Below are positions 8,524-17,860 of a stretch of DNA of 64,000 nt, piece after piece (positions within the stretch are counted from its first letter, which is position 1; each line of letters begins with the position of its first letter). Under the pieces are notes generated by a model that ran no database searches, had not been told where the DNA came from, and was given only the letters and a program-made list of their open reading frames with translations. The translations under genes were made by a program, and so were the position numbers. The DNA comes from Solirubrobacter ginsenosidimutans (lineage in GTDB: Bacteria > Actinomycetota > Thermoleophilia > Solirubrobacterales > Solirubrobacteraceae). The stretch lies in the NCBI RefSeq assembly GCF_027587205.1, contig NZ_JAPDOD010000032.1, positions 45,503 through 109,502 on the forward strand, in the 5' to 3' direction.

Positions 8524-8842
8524 CGATCCAACCTCCTTCAATCGCGCGTACGGCGGTCATCCGAGTATCCGCGTCGCAAGCAACCTCGTCAACCCGGACC
8601 CATACCGCCCACGACGCAACGGCGTAGCTCCGCAGATGAGCCAGGTAAGCCGGCTGCGCCGGAAGTGCCTCGAGAACCCCGAGACCACCACAACAACGCC
8701 CAAGCCGCGGAGCTGCGCGGGGGTGCGGGCAGCACCCAACACGTAGGCGTGACCCGTACCCGCACAGGCGGGATCGACACCGCGCAGACGCCAGCCACCC
8801 GCCTCAACACAAGGGCCGCGCGACGGGAGAATTACCAGTGTC

Positions 8843-8935
8843 ATGAACCCCTCGCTGATCCAGCTGCACCACGCCAACGCACAGCAGGCAGAGCGCACCG
8901 CCCGCCGCCGTCTCCGCAAGTCCGCCGCCAAGTAG
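8843..8935 (+). CDS. 30-residue basic peptide
   Basis: ATG at 8843 to TAG at 8933; the product starts MNPSLIQLHHANAQQ and ends in a basic helix (ERTARRRLRKSAAK). GGGAGA lies about 14 bases upstream, somewhat far. Short frames starting MNPxL/IxQ followed by an Arg-rich helix recur in Thermoleophilia (from memory). A second short frame follows 11 bases later. Function unknown. Confidence 0.4.
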   Translation: MNPSLIQLHHANAQQAERTARRRLRKSAAK

Positions 8936-8946
8936 AGAGCCTGACC

Positions 8947-9063
8947 ATGACCCTGATCGCCACCCCCGCTCGCCGCCGCCCCGCCTCGCACGCGTTCAGG
9001 GTCCCGGTCGTGCGCGAGCTCGCCCCGCGGGCCGCCCAGTTCGCGGCCGCCGGCGCCTGGTAG
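8947..9063 (+). CDS. 38-residue basic peptide
   Basis: ATG at 8947 to TAG at 9061, with AGAG ten bases upstream, 11 bp after the preceding small frame, so the two could be one transcript. Composition: MTLIATPARRRP, then an Arg/Ala-rich stretch ending in AAAGAW. Function unknown. It could be spurious, but start spacing and the pairing argue mildly for a real gene. Confidence 0.35.
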   Translation: MTLIATPARRRPASHAFRVPVVRELAPRAAQFAAAGAW

Positions 9064-9122
9064 CGACCACGCCGCACCGGCCGAACGCCAAGGGCACACG
9101 GCCGGTGCGTTGCCACCGTGCG

Positions 9123-9693
9123 TCAGGCGGCTCGCCGGCGCCACCGCATCACCGTCGTGTGGGTCGTGCCGATCGCCGCGGCCGCCTCGTGCAGGCTCTT
9201 GCCCGAGTCCACGAGCGCCAGGGCGTGCGCGATCTGCTGTTCGCTGTAGAGCTCGCGGCGGCGCGGCCGGCGGGCCTGTCGCACACGCCAGCGCTGTTCG
9301 GCGACGCGTTCGCGGAGTTCCTCGCGCAGCTCGACGATGGGCGCCGGGTCAGATTCGATCGAGGCGGCGACCTGCTCGGCCAGCACCGCCTGCTGAGCAG
9401 CCGGTGCTTGCGTCGCATCGCGCTCCGACGCGCCGGTGCACGGCGTAGTAGACGCACGTGGAGGCGAACTTGTCGAACGCGTGCCCGCGGCCACTGTCGA
9501 AGTCGCGGCAGGCCTCCAGCAGCCCGATCAACGCCTCCTGACGCAGGTCCTCGCGCGTCAGCCCATGCTGAGCCCACGCGAACGCACCATGGATCATCGA
9601 GCGGTAGCGGCGGGCGAGCTCGGCGAACGCGACACCGTCGCCATCAACCACACGCGCCACGAGCACGGCATCGCTGAGAGACCCAAGCAGCAC
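9123..9693 (-). pseudogene. sigma-70-like factor, disrupted by frameshifts
   Basis: From the GTG at 9693 the first about 90 residues read as sigma region 2 (VARVVDGDGVAFAELARRYRS, LTREDLRQEALIGLLEACRDF, FDKFASTCVYYAVHRR). After about 9430 this frame becomes unlike protein. A short stretch (SAMRRKHRLLS) continues in a second frame, and from about 9390 a third frame gives a helical linker (SIESDPAPIVELREELRERV) and a clear helix-turn-helix (SLHEAAAAIGTTHTTVMRWRRR) to the stop at 9123. Two indels around 9390-9430 therefore separate the halves. The gene directly follows the pilin-like remnant. Confidence 0.65.
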
Positions 9694-9700
9694 GGTGCCG

Positions 9701-9973
9701 TCATCCCGTGATCGTCTGCCAGATCCCACGGATCGCGCCGGCCACCTCAGCAGACGCGAGCACGAACCCGCCCACCAGCGTCGCCGCCAGCAGGAAGACG
9801 GCCAGGTCGGCGAAGCAGCGGTTGAGCAGGAACATCAGCGCCACCAGCGCGGGGACGCCGACATACAGGCTCCTGGCCCAGCCACCGAGCAGCCGGCCGA
9901 CGTTCTCACCGACCCGCTCGCCCTCCCCAGCGGCCAGCGCCGCGGTGGCGATCGGGATCAGCCGTCCGATGGC
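9701..9973 (-). pseudogene. VirB2/TrbC-like pilin subunit, 5'-truncated copy
   Basis: The last about 80 residues closely match the intact pilin-like protein at 24494-24793: the GERVGENVGRLLGGWARSLY segment, VALMFLLNR, FADLAVFLLA, VGGFV and the IRGIWQTIT end are all shared. The signal peptide of the intact copy is missing; upstream of ALAAGEG the frame runs into unrelated sequence antisense to the sulfatase leader region, and no plausible start is seen. It belongs with the sigma and integrase remnants as the relic of a second conjugation cluster. Confidence 0.65.
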
Positions 9974-10184
9974 TTGACCTTGGCGATGGTTGAGCCGGGG
10001 TGCGCGGGCGGCGTCGACGCATTCCGTTTCACGGCGCATCCGTCTGCGCGATGTCGCCGGAGTTGGCTCACTGCGTGTCCGGCGGGTGGGAGGCCTGAGC
10101 AAATCGTCCGTCTCGGATGAGGCGGCCTCGCGGAACCGGCTCGACACTGGGTTCCCTTCTGTAGTCGAGAGCTTGGAGTCGCGT

Positions 10185-12551
10185 ATGAGCGCCGACCGGC
10201 ACGCCCGCACGATGTTGCCCATCCCGGACCGGCCGGCGCCGGGCCTGACGACCTATGACGCGAAGGACCCGGAGACCGCTTATCCGCCGATTGAGCCGTT
10301 GTTGCCGCCGGCGGGCGCGCCGAACGTCCTCGTGGTGTTGCTCGACGACGTGGGCTTTGGCGCTTCGAGCGTGTTTGGCGGACCGTGCGCGACGCCGACC
10401 GCCGAGCGGCTGGCTGCGGGCGGGCTGCGGTTCAATCGCTTCCATACCACGGCGCTGTGCGCCCCGACCAGGGCCGCGTTGCTGTCGGGCCGCAACCATC
10501 ACTCGGTGGGTATGGGCTCGATCACGGAGACGGCGACGTCGGCGCCGGGCAACAGTTCGCTGCGTCCGAACACGAAGGCGCCGTTGGCGATGACGTTGAA
10601 GTTGAACGGGTACTCGACGGCGCAGTTCGGCAAGTGCCACGAGGTGCCGGTGTGGCAGTCGTCGCCGATGGGTCCGTTCGACGCGTGGCCGTCGGCGGGT
10701 GGCGGGTTCGAGTACTTCTATGGGTTCATCGGGGGCGAGAACAACCAGTGGGATCCGGCGCTGTATGAGGGCACGACGCCGGTCGAGCCTCCGGCCACGC
10801 CGGAGGAGGGCTATCACCTGACCGAGGACCTGGCCGACCACGCTGTCAGCTGGGTGCGCCAGCAGAAGGCGTTGATGCCGGAGAAGCCCTTCTTCGTGTA
10901 CTTCGCGCCCGGTGCGACGCATGCCCCGCACCACGTTCCCCAGGAATGGGCTGACAAGTACAAGGGCGGGTTCGATGATGGCTGGGACGCGCAGCGCGAG
11001 CGGACCTTCGCCCGCCAGAAGGAACTCGGTGTGATCCCGGACGACGCCGATCTGACGGTGCGCCACGACGAGATCCCGGCCTGGGAAGACATGCCCGACG
11101 AGCTCAAGCCGGTGCTGGCTCGGGAGATGGAGGTCTACGCCGGGTTCCTGGAGCACACCGACCATCACGTCGGCCGGGTGATCGATGCCATCGAGGACCT
11201 CGGCGTGCTCGACAACACGATCGTCTACTACATCATCGGCGACAACGGCGCGTCCGCCGAAGGCACATTGAACGGTGCGTTTAACGAGATGGCCAACTTC
11301 AACGGGATGGCCGCGCTCGAGACGCCCGAGTTCATGCTTTCCAAGATCGATGAGTTCGGCTCACCCACGTCCTACAACCACTACGCGGTCGGTTGGGCCT
11401 GGGCCATGGACACCCCGTTTCAGTGGACCAAGCAGGTCGCTTCGCACTGGGGCGGGACCCGCAACGGCACCATCGTCCACTGGCCCGACGGGATCGAACA
11501 GCCCGGGGAGCTGCGCAGTCAGTTCACGCATGTGATCGACTTCGCTCCGACGATCCTCGAAGCGGCCGGCCTGCCCGAACCGACGATGGTCAACGGTGTG
11601 CAGCAGTCGCCGATGGAAGGCACCAGCATGCTGTACGCCTTCAACGCCGCCGACGCCCCGGAGCGCCACGAGTTGCAGTACTTCGAGATGTTCGCCAACC
11701 GCGGCATCTACCACAAGGGCTGGAGCGCGGTCACCAAGCACCGCACCCCCTGGGTGATGGTCGGCGGTGCGCTACCGGCCTTCGACGACGACGTGTGGGA
11801 GCTCTACGACGGCACGAGCGACTACAGCCAGGCCCACGATCTCGCGGCCGACAATCCCGAAATGCTGGCCAAGCTGCAACGGCTGTGGCTGATCGAGGCC
11901 GTCAAGTACAACGTCGTGCCGATGGACGACCGCACCTCCGAGCGGTTGGAACCGTCGATGGCCGGGCGGCCAACCCTGATCCGGGGCAACTCACAGCTGT
12001 TCTTCGCCGGCATGGGACGCCTCTCGGAAAACAGCGTGGTCAGCATGAAGAACAAGTCCTTCTCGGTCACCGCCGAGGTCGACGTCCCCGCCGGCGGCGC
12101 CGAAGGGGTGATCATCGCGCAGGGCGGGCGGTTCGGCGGCTGGGCCGTCTACGCCAAGGACGGCAGGGCGAAGTTCACCTACAACGTGCTCGGCATCCAC
12201 GAGTACCCCGTCGCCGCCGACACGCCGATCCCGGCGGGCACGCACCAGGTGCGCATGGAGTTCGCCTACGACGGCGGCGGACTCGCCAAGGGCGGCGACG
12301 TCACCCTGTTCTACGACGGCGCCGCGGTCGGCACGGGCCGCGTCGAACAGACCCAGCCCATGGTCTTCTCCGCCGATGAGACGACCGACATCGGTCACGA
12401 GACCGGCACGACCGTCTCACCCGACTACACCGCCCAGGGCAGCCGGTTCACCGGGAAAATCAACTGGGTGCAGATCGACGTCGGCACCGACGATCACGAC
12501 CACTTCATCGACCCCGAGGAACGCGTGCGCATCGCCATGGCGAGGCAGTAG
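10185..12551 (+). CDS. type I sulfatase (arylsulfatase family)
   Basis: 788 aa from the ATG at 10185 (TTGGAG seven bases upstream). It hydrolyses sulfate esters using a formylglycine made from the Cys of CAPTRAALLSGR (92-103), the classical CxPxR signature. Asp54-Asp55 in VVLLDDVGFG and the GDNGASAEG segment supply calcium ligands; FGKCHEVP and HAPHHVP hold the usual Lys/His. The last 140 residues form a beta-rich, lectin-like domain. There is no signal peptide, so it is probably cytoplasmic like Pseudomonas AtsA and needs a formylglycine-generating enzyme that is not in this window. Single gene; no sulfate transporter nearby. Confidence 0.92.
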   Translation: MSADRHARTMLPIPDRPAPGLTTYDAKDPETAYPPIEPLLPPAGAPNVLVVLLDDVGFGASSVFGGPCATPTAERLAAGGLRFNRFHTTALCAPTRAALLSGRNHHSVGMGSITETATSAPGNSSLRPNTKAPLAMTLKLNGYSTAQFGKCHEVPVWQSSPMGPFDAWPSAGGGFEYFYGFIGGENNQWDPALYEGTTPVEPPATPEEGYHLTEDLADHAVSWVRQQKALMPEKPFFVYFAPGATHAPHHVPQEWADKYKGGFDDGWDAQRERTFARQKELGVIPDDADLTVRHDEIPAWEDMPDELKPVLAREMEVYAGFLEHTDHHVGRVIDAIEDLGVLDNTIVYYIIGDNGASAEGTLNGAFNEMANFNGMAALETPEFMLSKIDEFGSPTSYNHYAVGWAWAMDTPFQWTKQVASHWGGTRNGTIVHWPDGIEQPGELRSQFTHVIDFAPTILEAAGLPEPTMVNGVQQSPMEGTSMLYAFNAADAPERHELQYFEMFANRGIYHKGWSAVTKHRTPWVMVGGALPAFDDDVWELYDGTSDYSQAHDLAADNPEMLAKLQRLWLIEAVKYNVVPMDDRTSERLEPSMAGRPTLIRGNSQLFFAGMGRLSENSVVSMKNKSFSVTAEVDVPAGGAEGVIIAQGGRFGGWAVYAKDGRAKFTYNVLGIHEYPVAADTPIPAGTHQVRMEFAYDGGGLAKGGDVTLFYDGAAVGTGRVEQTQPMVFSADETTDIGHETGTTVSPDYTAQGSRFTGKINWVQIDVGTDDHDHFIDPEERVRIAMARQ

Positions 12552-12672
12552 GCAAACGACGCACCCTCGCGCGCAAGGACGAGCTTGCGCGCGAGGCGCT
12601 CGTCACCTCAACCTGAAGCGCGATGGCGAGGTGGAACCGTCGCAAAACTCCGGCAGCCGGTTCGAGTGTGCC

Positions 12673-13377
12673 TTACGCGGGCGGTCCCGGGAGGCCGAGC
12701 AACTGGATCACCGCGAAGCCGAGCAGGAATCCTGCCGCGACGATCAGGCCGATACGTGCTTGACGAATCCGGAAGTGGCCGCTGATGCCCACAAGGAAGA
12801 GCACGGTCGCGAGAAAGACGGTCGCACGGATGTACTTATCCGCTGTCTGACCTGCCTCGGATCCTTTGGCGAACGCCCTGTCCGCTTTGGCGTCGTAGGC
12901 CTTCGCGGCCGCGTCCTGTGGGATGACGTATTGCGGCATGTACGCCGGGCCGGCAGGAGCGCTCGGATTGTGTTCGGGATCCGTCGCCCGCCAGGCGTCG
13001 AATGCCGGACGATAACCGGGGCGCATCCGCTTCTCGGCCAACCGCTGCGCGTCGGCGTTTCCGGCCGTGAAGGCGGTGAACCAGGCATTGAAGGAAGCGG
13101 AATCCAGTGTGCGGGTAACGATCGCCTCGGTGTCGGCGCGGTTGGCCTTTGTGCGCTGAGCGGATGCACTGGCGAGGCTGATCGAGGATTCAGTGCCCCA
13201 CTTCGCGGCCGCGTAGCCGGAGTACGCAGCGAGGATGGCCACGAAGGACAGCAGCACGGCCTCGACGATCGACAACCGGCGATCGTGCCGATCGTGGTCG
13301 TCGCCCGCGGCGTCGCTGTGCTTCTTGTGCTCGGCGATCTCTTTGCCGACCTCTGCTGGTGACAGACCCTCAGGCAT
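12673..13377 (-). CDS. membrane protein of unknown function (DUF4337-like)
   Basis: 234 aa. A charged N-terminus (HKKHSDAAGDDHDRHDRR) precedes one membrane helix (about 36-60), a soluble helical middle (about 65-175) and two closely spaced membrane helices at the C-terminus (about 180-225) ending LLGLPGPPA. The N-in, long periplasmic helical loop and C-terminal hairpin resemble DUF4337 proteins; no catalytic motif. Transcribed alone. The 341-bp gap upstream (13378-13718) holds no gene I can support. The 121 bp between its stop and the sulfatase gene also look empty. Confidence 0.7.
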   Translation of the reverse strand: MPEGLSPAEVGKEIAEHKKHSDAAGDDHDRHDRRLSIVEAVLLSFVAILAAYSGYAAAKWGTESSISLASASAQRTKANRADTEAIVTRTLDSASFNAWFTAFTAGNADAQRLAEKRMRPGYRPAFDAWRATDPEHNPSAPAGPAYMPQYVIPQDAAAKAYDAKADRAFAKGSEAGQTADKYIRATVFLATVLFLVGISGHFRIRQARIGLIVAAGFLLGFAVIQLLGLPGPPA

Positions 13378-13718
13378 GACTTTGCGATCCCGTCATCGGC
13401 CGCGAACCTAAGTCCTGCGAACGGGCCGCGCATCGCCCGAAGCGGATGACGTCGACGCGGGACCCGGAAGCGGCGGGGCTCTCAACGAGTTCTGCCGCCG
13501 GTCCGCGCCTGAAGCAACGGCACGCATCGAACCCGATCCCCCGAAGCCCCAGCACCAGCCCCGGTAGTGCGCGGTTGCGCCACCTTGGTTCATCTTCTCG
13601 ACGGGTACGGGCGAGAAGCTTGCTGGACGACCGGCGGGCGGGTAGCGTCGCGGCTCCAGGCGGGATCGCGGGGTGCTGTGGTGACCGGTGGCGGTTGCGG
13701 CGGCACGTTGGTGCATAT

Positions 13719-15584
13719 ATGACGATGTCCGAGTCCGATAGCTCCCGCAGGGGGCACGCTTCGGCGCCGCTGGCGAGCGCCGGCCCGTCGTCATTCGGGT
13801 TCGCGAGCTGGCAGGTCGCCGTCGCCGCCGCTGCGATCGCGGCGGCCGTGGCCGCCGTCTGGATCACGCTGAACGCGGACTTTCTGGCCCATCCGGGATG
13901 GCTCGCGGCGCAGAAGGCCGACTTCATCGTCGGCCCGGTCTTCGTCGGCCTCTACTGGATGCGGGTTCGCCCGGAGAGCCGCTTCGGGCCGCTGCTGATC
14001 GGGTTCGGGTTCGTCGGCGCTGTCTACATCTTGCAATCGTCGAGCAACCCCTGGTTGTTCGGTACCGGCGTGCTCTGGGAAGGCGCGATCTATCTGGTCA
14101 ACCTGACGGTGATCCTGACCTTTCCCACGGGACGCCTGGATGGCCGTGCAGCGAAGCTGATCTTCTTGGCCGCCGTCCTCGGCGTCGTGCTGAACTCGGT
14201 GATCAGCCTGCTGATCTCGCAGCTCGGCCCGGACGGGTCGATCTCGGGCTGCCAGGCGTTGTGCCCCGACAACGCGCTGGCGATCACGTCCCAGCCGTCG
14301 CTGGCCCTCGACCTCTCGAAGTTCGTGCGCGTCGCCGTCATCGCGGTGGCCCTGGCCACCGGCGGTCTGCTCGTGTCGCGGATGGTCCGCGGAACTCCAC
14401 CCCAGCGCCGGGCGCTGGCGATCGGCGCGCCGATCGCGTTGCTGTTCACGGCGCTGCAGATCACCTATCAAGCGCTCAAGCTCGTCCATCCCGAGGCCAC
14501 GGAGGTGCGTTCGGTGATCCAGTGGGGGTTGGCCGGATCGCGCTCGTTGATCTGGTACGGCTTCCTGTTCGCGCTGATCGCGGCGCAGCTGTTCGCGGGA
14601 CGCACGCTGCACAGACTCGTCCGGCAATCGCTGCGGCGCCCGAACAAGCACGAGCTGGAAGCGCTCCTGCGCGAGCCGCTCGGCGACCCGCGATTGCGTC
14701 TCGTGTTCCAGGACCCCAGCACCGGGGCCTGGCCGGACGCAGCGACCGGCGAGGGCGCCCTCGATCCCCCGGAGGCGGAGCCCGGACGTACCGTCGCCCT
14801 GGTCGAGCGCCGCGATGGCCGCCCGGCGGTCGCGATCCTGCACGACGCGCAACTCGACGACGACCCCGAACTGCTGCATGCCGCCGGTGCCGTCGCGCTG
14901 CTGGCCGCTGAGAATGCCGAACTCGACGCCGCGTGGAACGACGCGCTCGACGAGCTGCGCCGCTCGCGCGCTCGCATCGTGCGCGTAGCCGACGACGAGC
15001 GCCGCAAGCTGGAGCGCAACCTCCACGACGGCGTGCAGCAGCGGCTGATCGCGACACGAATCAGCGTGGAGCTCACGCGCGAGATGGCTGACACAGGCTC
15101 GAGCATGCACGAGCGCTTGCTGAACATCGGCGAGAGCGTCGAGGTGGCGATGGCCGAGTTGCGCGAGATTGCCCACGGCCTGTACCCGCCGATGTTGGCC
15201 GATCGCGGGCTAGCGGCGGCGCTCCGGTACGTGCTTGCCCCGCTGACGATCCACACCCATCGCGTCACACGCCACCCCGCCGAGCTGGAGTCAGCCGTCT
15301 ACTACTGCTGTCTCGAGGGCGTCCAGAACGCCACCAAACACGGCGGCCCGGCCGTCCAGATCTCAGTCACGCTGACCGAGAACGATGAAGCGCTGCGCTT
15401 TGAAGTGACCGATGACGGGCCCGGCTTCGACCCATCCGATACCGACGGGGGCGTCGGGCTGCAGAACATGCACGACCGGCTCGGCGCCCTCGGCGGCCGC
15501 ATGTCGATCATCACCGCGCCCGGCCAGGGCACGTCGGTCACGGGCGCGGTTCCCTTGACCGACCTCGACAGGATCTCCGCCTGA
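13719..15584 (+). CDS. membrane-bound NarL-type sensor histidine kinase
   Basis: 621 aa from the ATG at 13719 (a second ATG follows at 13725). Residues about 30-290 hold seven or eight membrane helices without a recognised ligand-binding domain. A linker follows at about 300-400. The HisKA_3 box RKLERNLHDGVQQRL contains the phosphoacceptor His436. The HATPase part has the N box (QNATKHGG), DDGPGFDP and GVGLQNMHDRLGALGG, all intact. Such kinases autophosphorylate and pass phosphate to a NarL/LuxR-type regulator. The next gene, 142 bp downstream, encodes a lone receiver domain. Confidence 0.93.
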   Translation: MTMSESDSSRRGHASAPLASAGPSSFGFASWQVAVAAAAIAAAVAAVWITLNADFLAHPGWLAAQKADFIVGPVFVGLYWMRVRPESRFGPLLIGFGFVGAVYILQSSSNPWLFGTGVLWEGAIYLVNLTVILTFPTGRLDGRAAKLIFLAAVLGVVLNSVISLLISQLGPDGSISGCQALCPDNALAITSQPSLALDLSKFVRVAVIAVALATGGLLVSRMVRGTPPQRRALAIGAPIALLFTALQITYQALKLVHPEATEVRSVIQWGLAGSRSLIWYGFLFALIAAQLFAGRTLHRLVRQSLRRPNKHELEALLREPLGDPRLRLVFQDPSTGAWPDAATGEGALDPPEAEPGRTVALVERRDGRPAVAILHDAQLDDDPELLHAAGAVALLAAENAELDAAWNDALDELRRSRARIVRVADDERRKLERNLHDGVQQRLIATRISVELTREMADTGSSMHERLLNIGESVEVAMAELREIAHGLYPPMLADRGLAAALRYVLAPLTIHTHRVTRHPAELESAVYYCCLEGVQNATKHGGPAVQISVTLTENDEALRFEVTDDGPGFDPSDTDGGVGLQNMHDRLGALGGRMSIITAPGQGTSVTGAVPLTDLDRISA

Positions 15585-15726
15585 CGGCTGAACTGCCGGC
15601 GGCGGATCGGACACCGCTCCATCACGAGCGTCACGGTTCGCCCCCCGACGACAGCGCGTTTCGCAATCGGTTCCCCCGGCAACCAACGTCGAACGTCTGC
15701 CCAACACGTCGAACGGCCGTACCTGA

Positions 15727-16101
15727 ATGTCAACTCAGCCCCGAAGAGTCCTCATCATCGACGATCACGCCGCGTTTCGCGACGCCGCTCGCGAGCTGCT
15801 CGAGCACCGTGGATTTGCGGTAGTGGCCCAGGCCGACTGCGCGACATCTGGATTAGAGGCCGCCGAACGCGTCGAGCCCGAGATCGTCGTGCTCGACATC
15901 GGCCTGCCCGACGGCGACGGCTTCGACGTCTGCGACACATTGACCCAGCGCAACCCTGAACTGACAGTGCTGCTCGTCTCCGCCAGGGAACAGCACAATC
16001 GCCAGGCCATCCACGATTGTGGAGCTCGCGCGTTCCTGCTCAAGTCCCGACTGCTGTCGACCGACTTCTCCAGCTTTCTCCGCGGCGACGGCGCGAACTG
16101 A
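15727..16101 (+). CDS. single-domain response regulator receiver
   Basis: 124 aa from the ATG at 15727. All receiver residues are present: acidic pair Asp12-Asp13, phosphoacceptor Asp57 (VVLDIGLPDGDG), Ser85 and Lys106 (FLLKSRL). The protein ends right after the receiver; there is no LuxR-type helix-turn-helix, and the bases after the stop do not contain one in any frame I checked. It is the likely partner of the kinase upstream but cannot bind DNA itself; it may act by protein contact or be a shortened NarL-type regulator. Confidence 0.88.
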   Translation: MSTQPRRVLIIDDHAAFRDAARELLEHRGFAVVAQADCATSGLEAAERVEPEIVVLDIGLPDGDGFDVCDTLTQRNPELTVLLVSAREQHNRQAIHDCGARAFLLKSRLLSTDFSSFLRGDGAN

Positions 16102-16535
16102 TCAGCGTCCACGAAGCGCCCGGACTGGTTGGAGGGGTGGGCACAACCTGCGGCCTGTGGCGGCCGTCGCTGCCCTGCGCTCGCTCGGCTCGCAGCCGCG
16201 TGCGTGCCGCGGCTGTTCTCGCGGCGCCTCGACTCCGTTTGCCCCTGGCGTCCCTCAGCGGGTTAAGGAGGTGAACGATCGATCGGTGCGGCGGGCCGCG
16301 GGCAGCAGGAGCCGGCGGAGCGCCGCGAGAAGGAGCGGTGAGGCGAGAAGCAGAGATCGACCGCGAGTCACAGATGATCTACCTGTACGAGACGGTCGAT
16401 CGACGCGCCGTGTGCGCAGACTCGGGATTGCGGCGCGGCCCGCACCGACGAGCCTTGCCGTCGACAACCCGACGCGAGTGCACCGGCCCGAAGCCGGGCG
16501 CGTCAGGAACACCTATCGGATGCGCGGAGACCGAC

Positions 16536-16887
16536 TCAGGCACGCCCTTCCCGCCGCATCCCACTCGCCACGAACTGGAACGCATCACCCCTATTCGTGC
16601 GCGCGCGACGGACCGCTTGAGCACGTCGTCGAGGAGCGATCCGCTCGTCGGCATCACGATCGCGCTCATGCCGCCACGCCCTCTTCGAGCCACTTGTCGG
16701 CTCGTTGAGCCGCCGCCCGGCTCGCGATCGCGGCGACGTCGTCGAGGTAGAACCCGCGCAGCTTTCGCGGACGGTCGCGCTCGGCGAGCAGATAACCGAC
16801 GCCACGCTGCGCGCCCGGGATCGACGATGCATCCGAGCCAGCCGACGCCCAGCCTTGGCCGAGGATCGTGTTCGACGTACGCCGTCG
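16536..16887 (-). pseudogene. decayed two-gene fragment in a gene-poor stretch
   Basis: The region 16102-17125 has no intact gene. On the minus strand, 16887-16666 is open without a start and reads like the end of a protein (RGVGYLLAERDRPRKLRGFYLDD then RADKWLEEGVAA). Its TGA overlaps an ATG at 16669 in the ATGA manner of operons. The second frame starts MSAIVMPTSGSLLDDVLKRS, then needs a shift near 16580 to continue as DAFQFVASGMRREGRA and stop at 16536. I do not recognise the family. A strong AAGGAGGTG at 16264 on the plus strand leads into no believable protein. Confidence 0.3.
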
Positions 16888-17125
16888 CTAGTAGCGGCCG
16901 CGGCTCAGGGCATCGAGCCGCGACGGCGCCCGACCCTGCACAGCCCCGTCCACGGGCCAGCCCCGGGCCTCAGCCTGCGGTCGCCCGCCGGGGGCGGGTG
17001 CCCGCGCGGCGCGTTCCGGCCGGCTGCGCGCCCGCACGGTCAAGTGGACGTCAACGACCGAGTGCTCTAAGTCCAGGGGTGTCCCCTGATTGACTGCAGT
17101 CCGGCCCTCGGCACTAATCCCGAGC

Positions 17126-17782
17126 ATGCCCAAACCCCATTGGCTCCACCGACCGAGCCCGGCATTTCTCGTCGCCGTGCTCGCGCTGAGCGTCGCGCTC
17201 GGCGGAACGAGCTACGCAGCGATCACCGTCACGGGCGCCCAGATCAAGGACGGGAGCGTCACCAGTCGCGACATCCGCGACCACACCCTGCGCGCCGAGG
17301 ACTTCGAACATCAGGTGCTGGCCGGCCCGCAGGGCGAGAAGGGCGACGCCGGTCCGGCGGCGCCCCAGTTGCAGGCCGCTCCGGCCGGCCTGGCGTCCGA
17401 CGCGCCCACGTCCGACGCGCCCACGTCGGGCGAGATCTTGGCGGGCGTCTTCGACGTTCGGGGACAGGCCGTCCAGGCCGGGGACACGTTCCCCACCACG
17501 CTCTCCTTCGGCCACAAGCTTCCCGCGCAACCGACCGCCGTGCGCCTCCTGGCCGACCCCGGATTCACGACGCCGGACTGCCAGGGCTGGGGCGGCGATC
17601 CCGACCCCGCTCCCGGCGTCCTGTGCATCTACGTGGACGGCACCGGCAACCAGCCCGACGTGCGGATCAACTTCGCCGGGGCCGCCAACCTCGTCGAGCT
17701 CACCGGGACCGGCCTCGCCGTTCGGGCCACGAGACCCGGAGCCCTCCATGCGTTCGGCGGCTGGGCGTACAAGGTGCCGTGA
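17126..17782 (+). CDS. secreted protein with collagen-like segment
   Basis: 218 aa from the ATG at 17126. Signal peptide: HRPSPAFLVAVLALSVALGG, cleaved near SYAA. Residues about 30-60 read ITVTGAQIKDGSVTSRDIRDHTL, a segment that heads many actinobacterial secreted proteins and precedes collagen-like triplets (here GPQGEKGDAGPAAP). Then comes a directly repeated TSDAP unit (a 15-bp tandem duplication near 17398-17427) and a beta-rich C-terminal domain with two Cys (PDCQGW, GVLCIYVDG). Probably an extracellular structural or spore/hypha-surface protein. Monocistronic; no ribosome site is evident. Confidence 0.75.
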   Translation: MPKPHWLHRPSPAFLVAVLALSVALGGTSYAAITVTGAQIKDGSVTSRDIRDHTLRAEDFEHQVLAGPQGEKGDAGPAAPQLQAAPAGLASDAPTSDAPTSGEILAGVFDVRGQAVQAGDTFPTTLSFGHKLPAQPTAVRLLADPGFTTPDCQGWGGDPDPAPGVLCIYVDGTGNQPDVRINFAGAANLVELTGTGLAVRATRPGALHAFGGWAYKVP

Positions 17783-17860
17783 GCGGAGGCATCGCTCAGC
17801 CGACTACCGGGCATCAACCCCCCGCTTGAACCAGGCGTGCGAATAGACGGCTAGCTAGGT

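Noticed and set aside
12650..12690. GGTTCGAGT near the end of the DUF4337-like gene as a second tRNA-derived attachment site
   Set aside because: Only nine bases match the tRNA-Asp T-loop and the following bases differ, so it is a chance match.
16338..17093. 251-codon plus-strand frame in the decayed stretch
   Set aside because: Apart from about 25 residues at its start (REAEIDRESQMIYLYETVDRR) the product is Arg/Pro low-complexity sequence. Too weak to call a gene.
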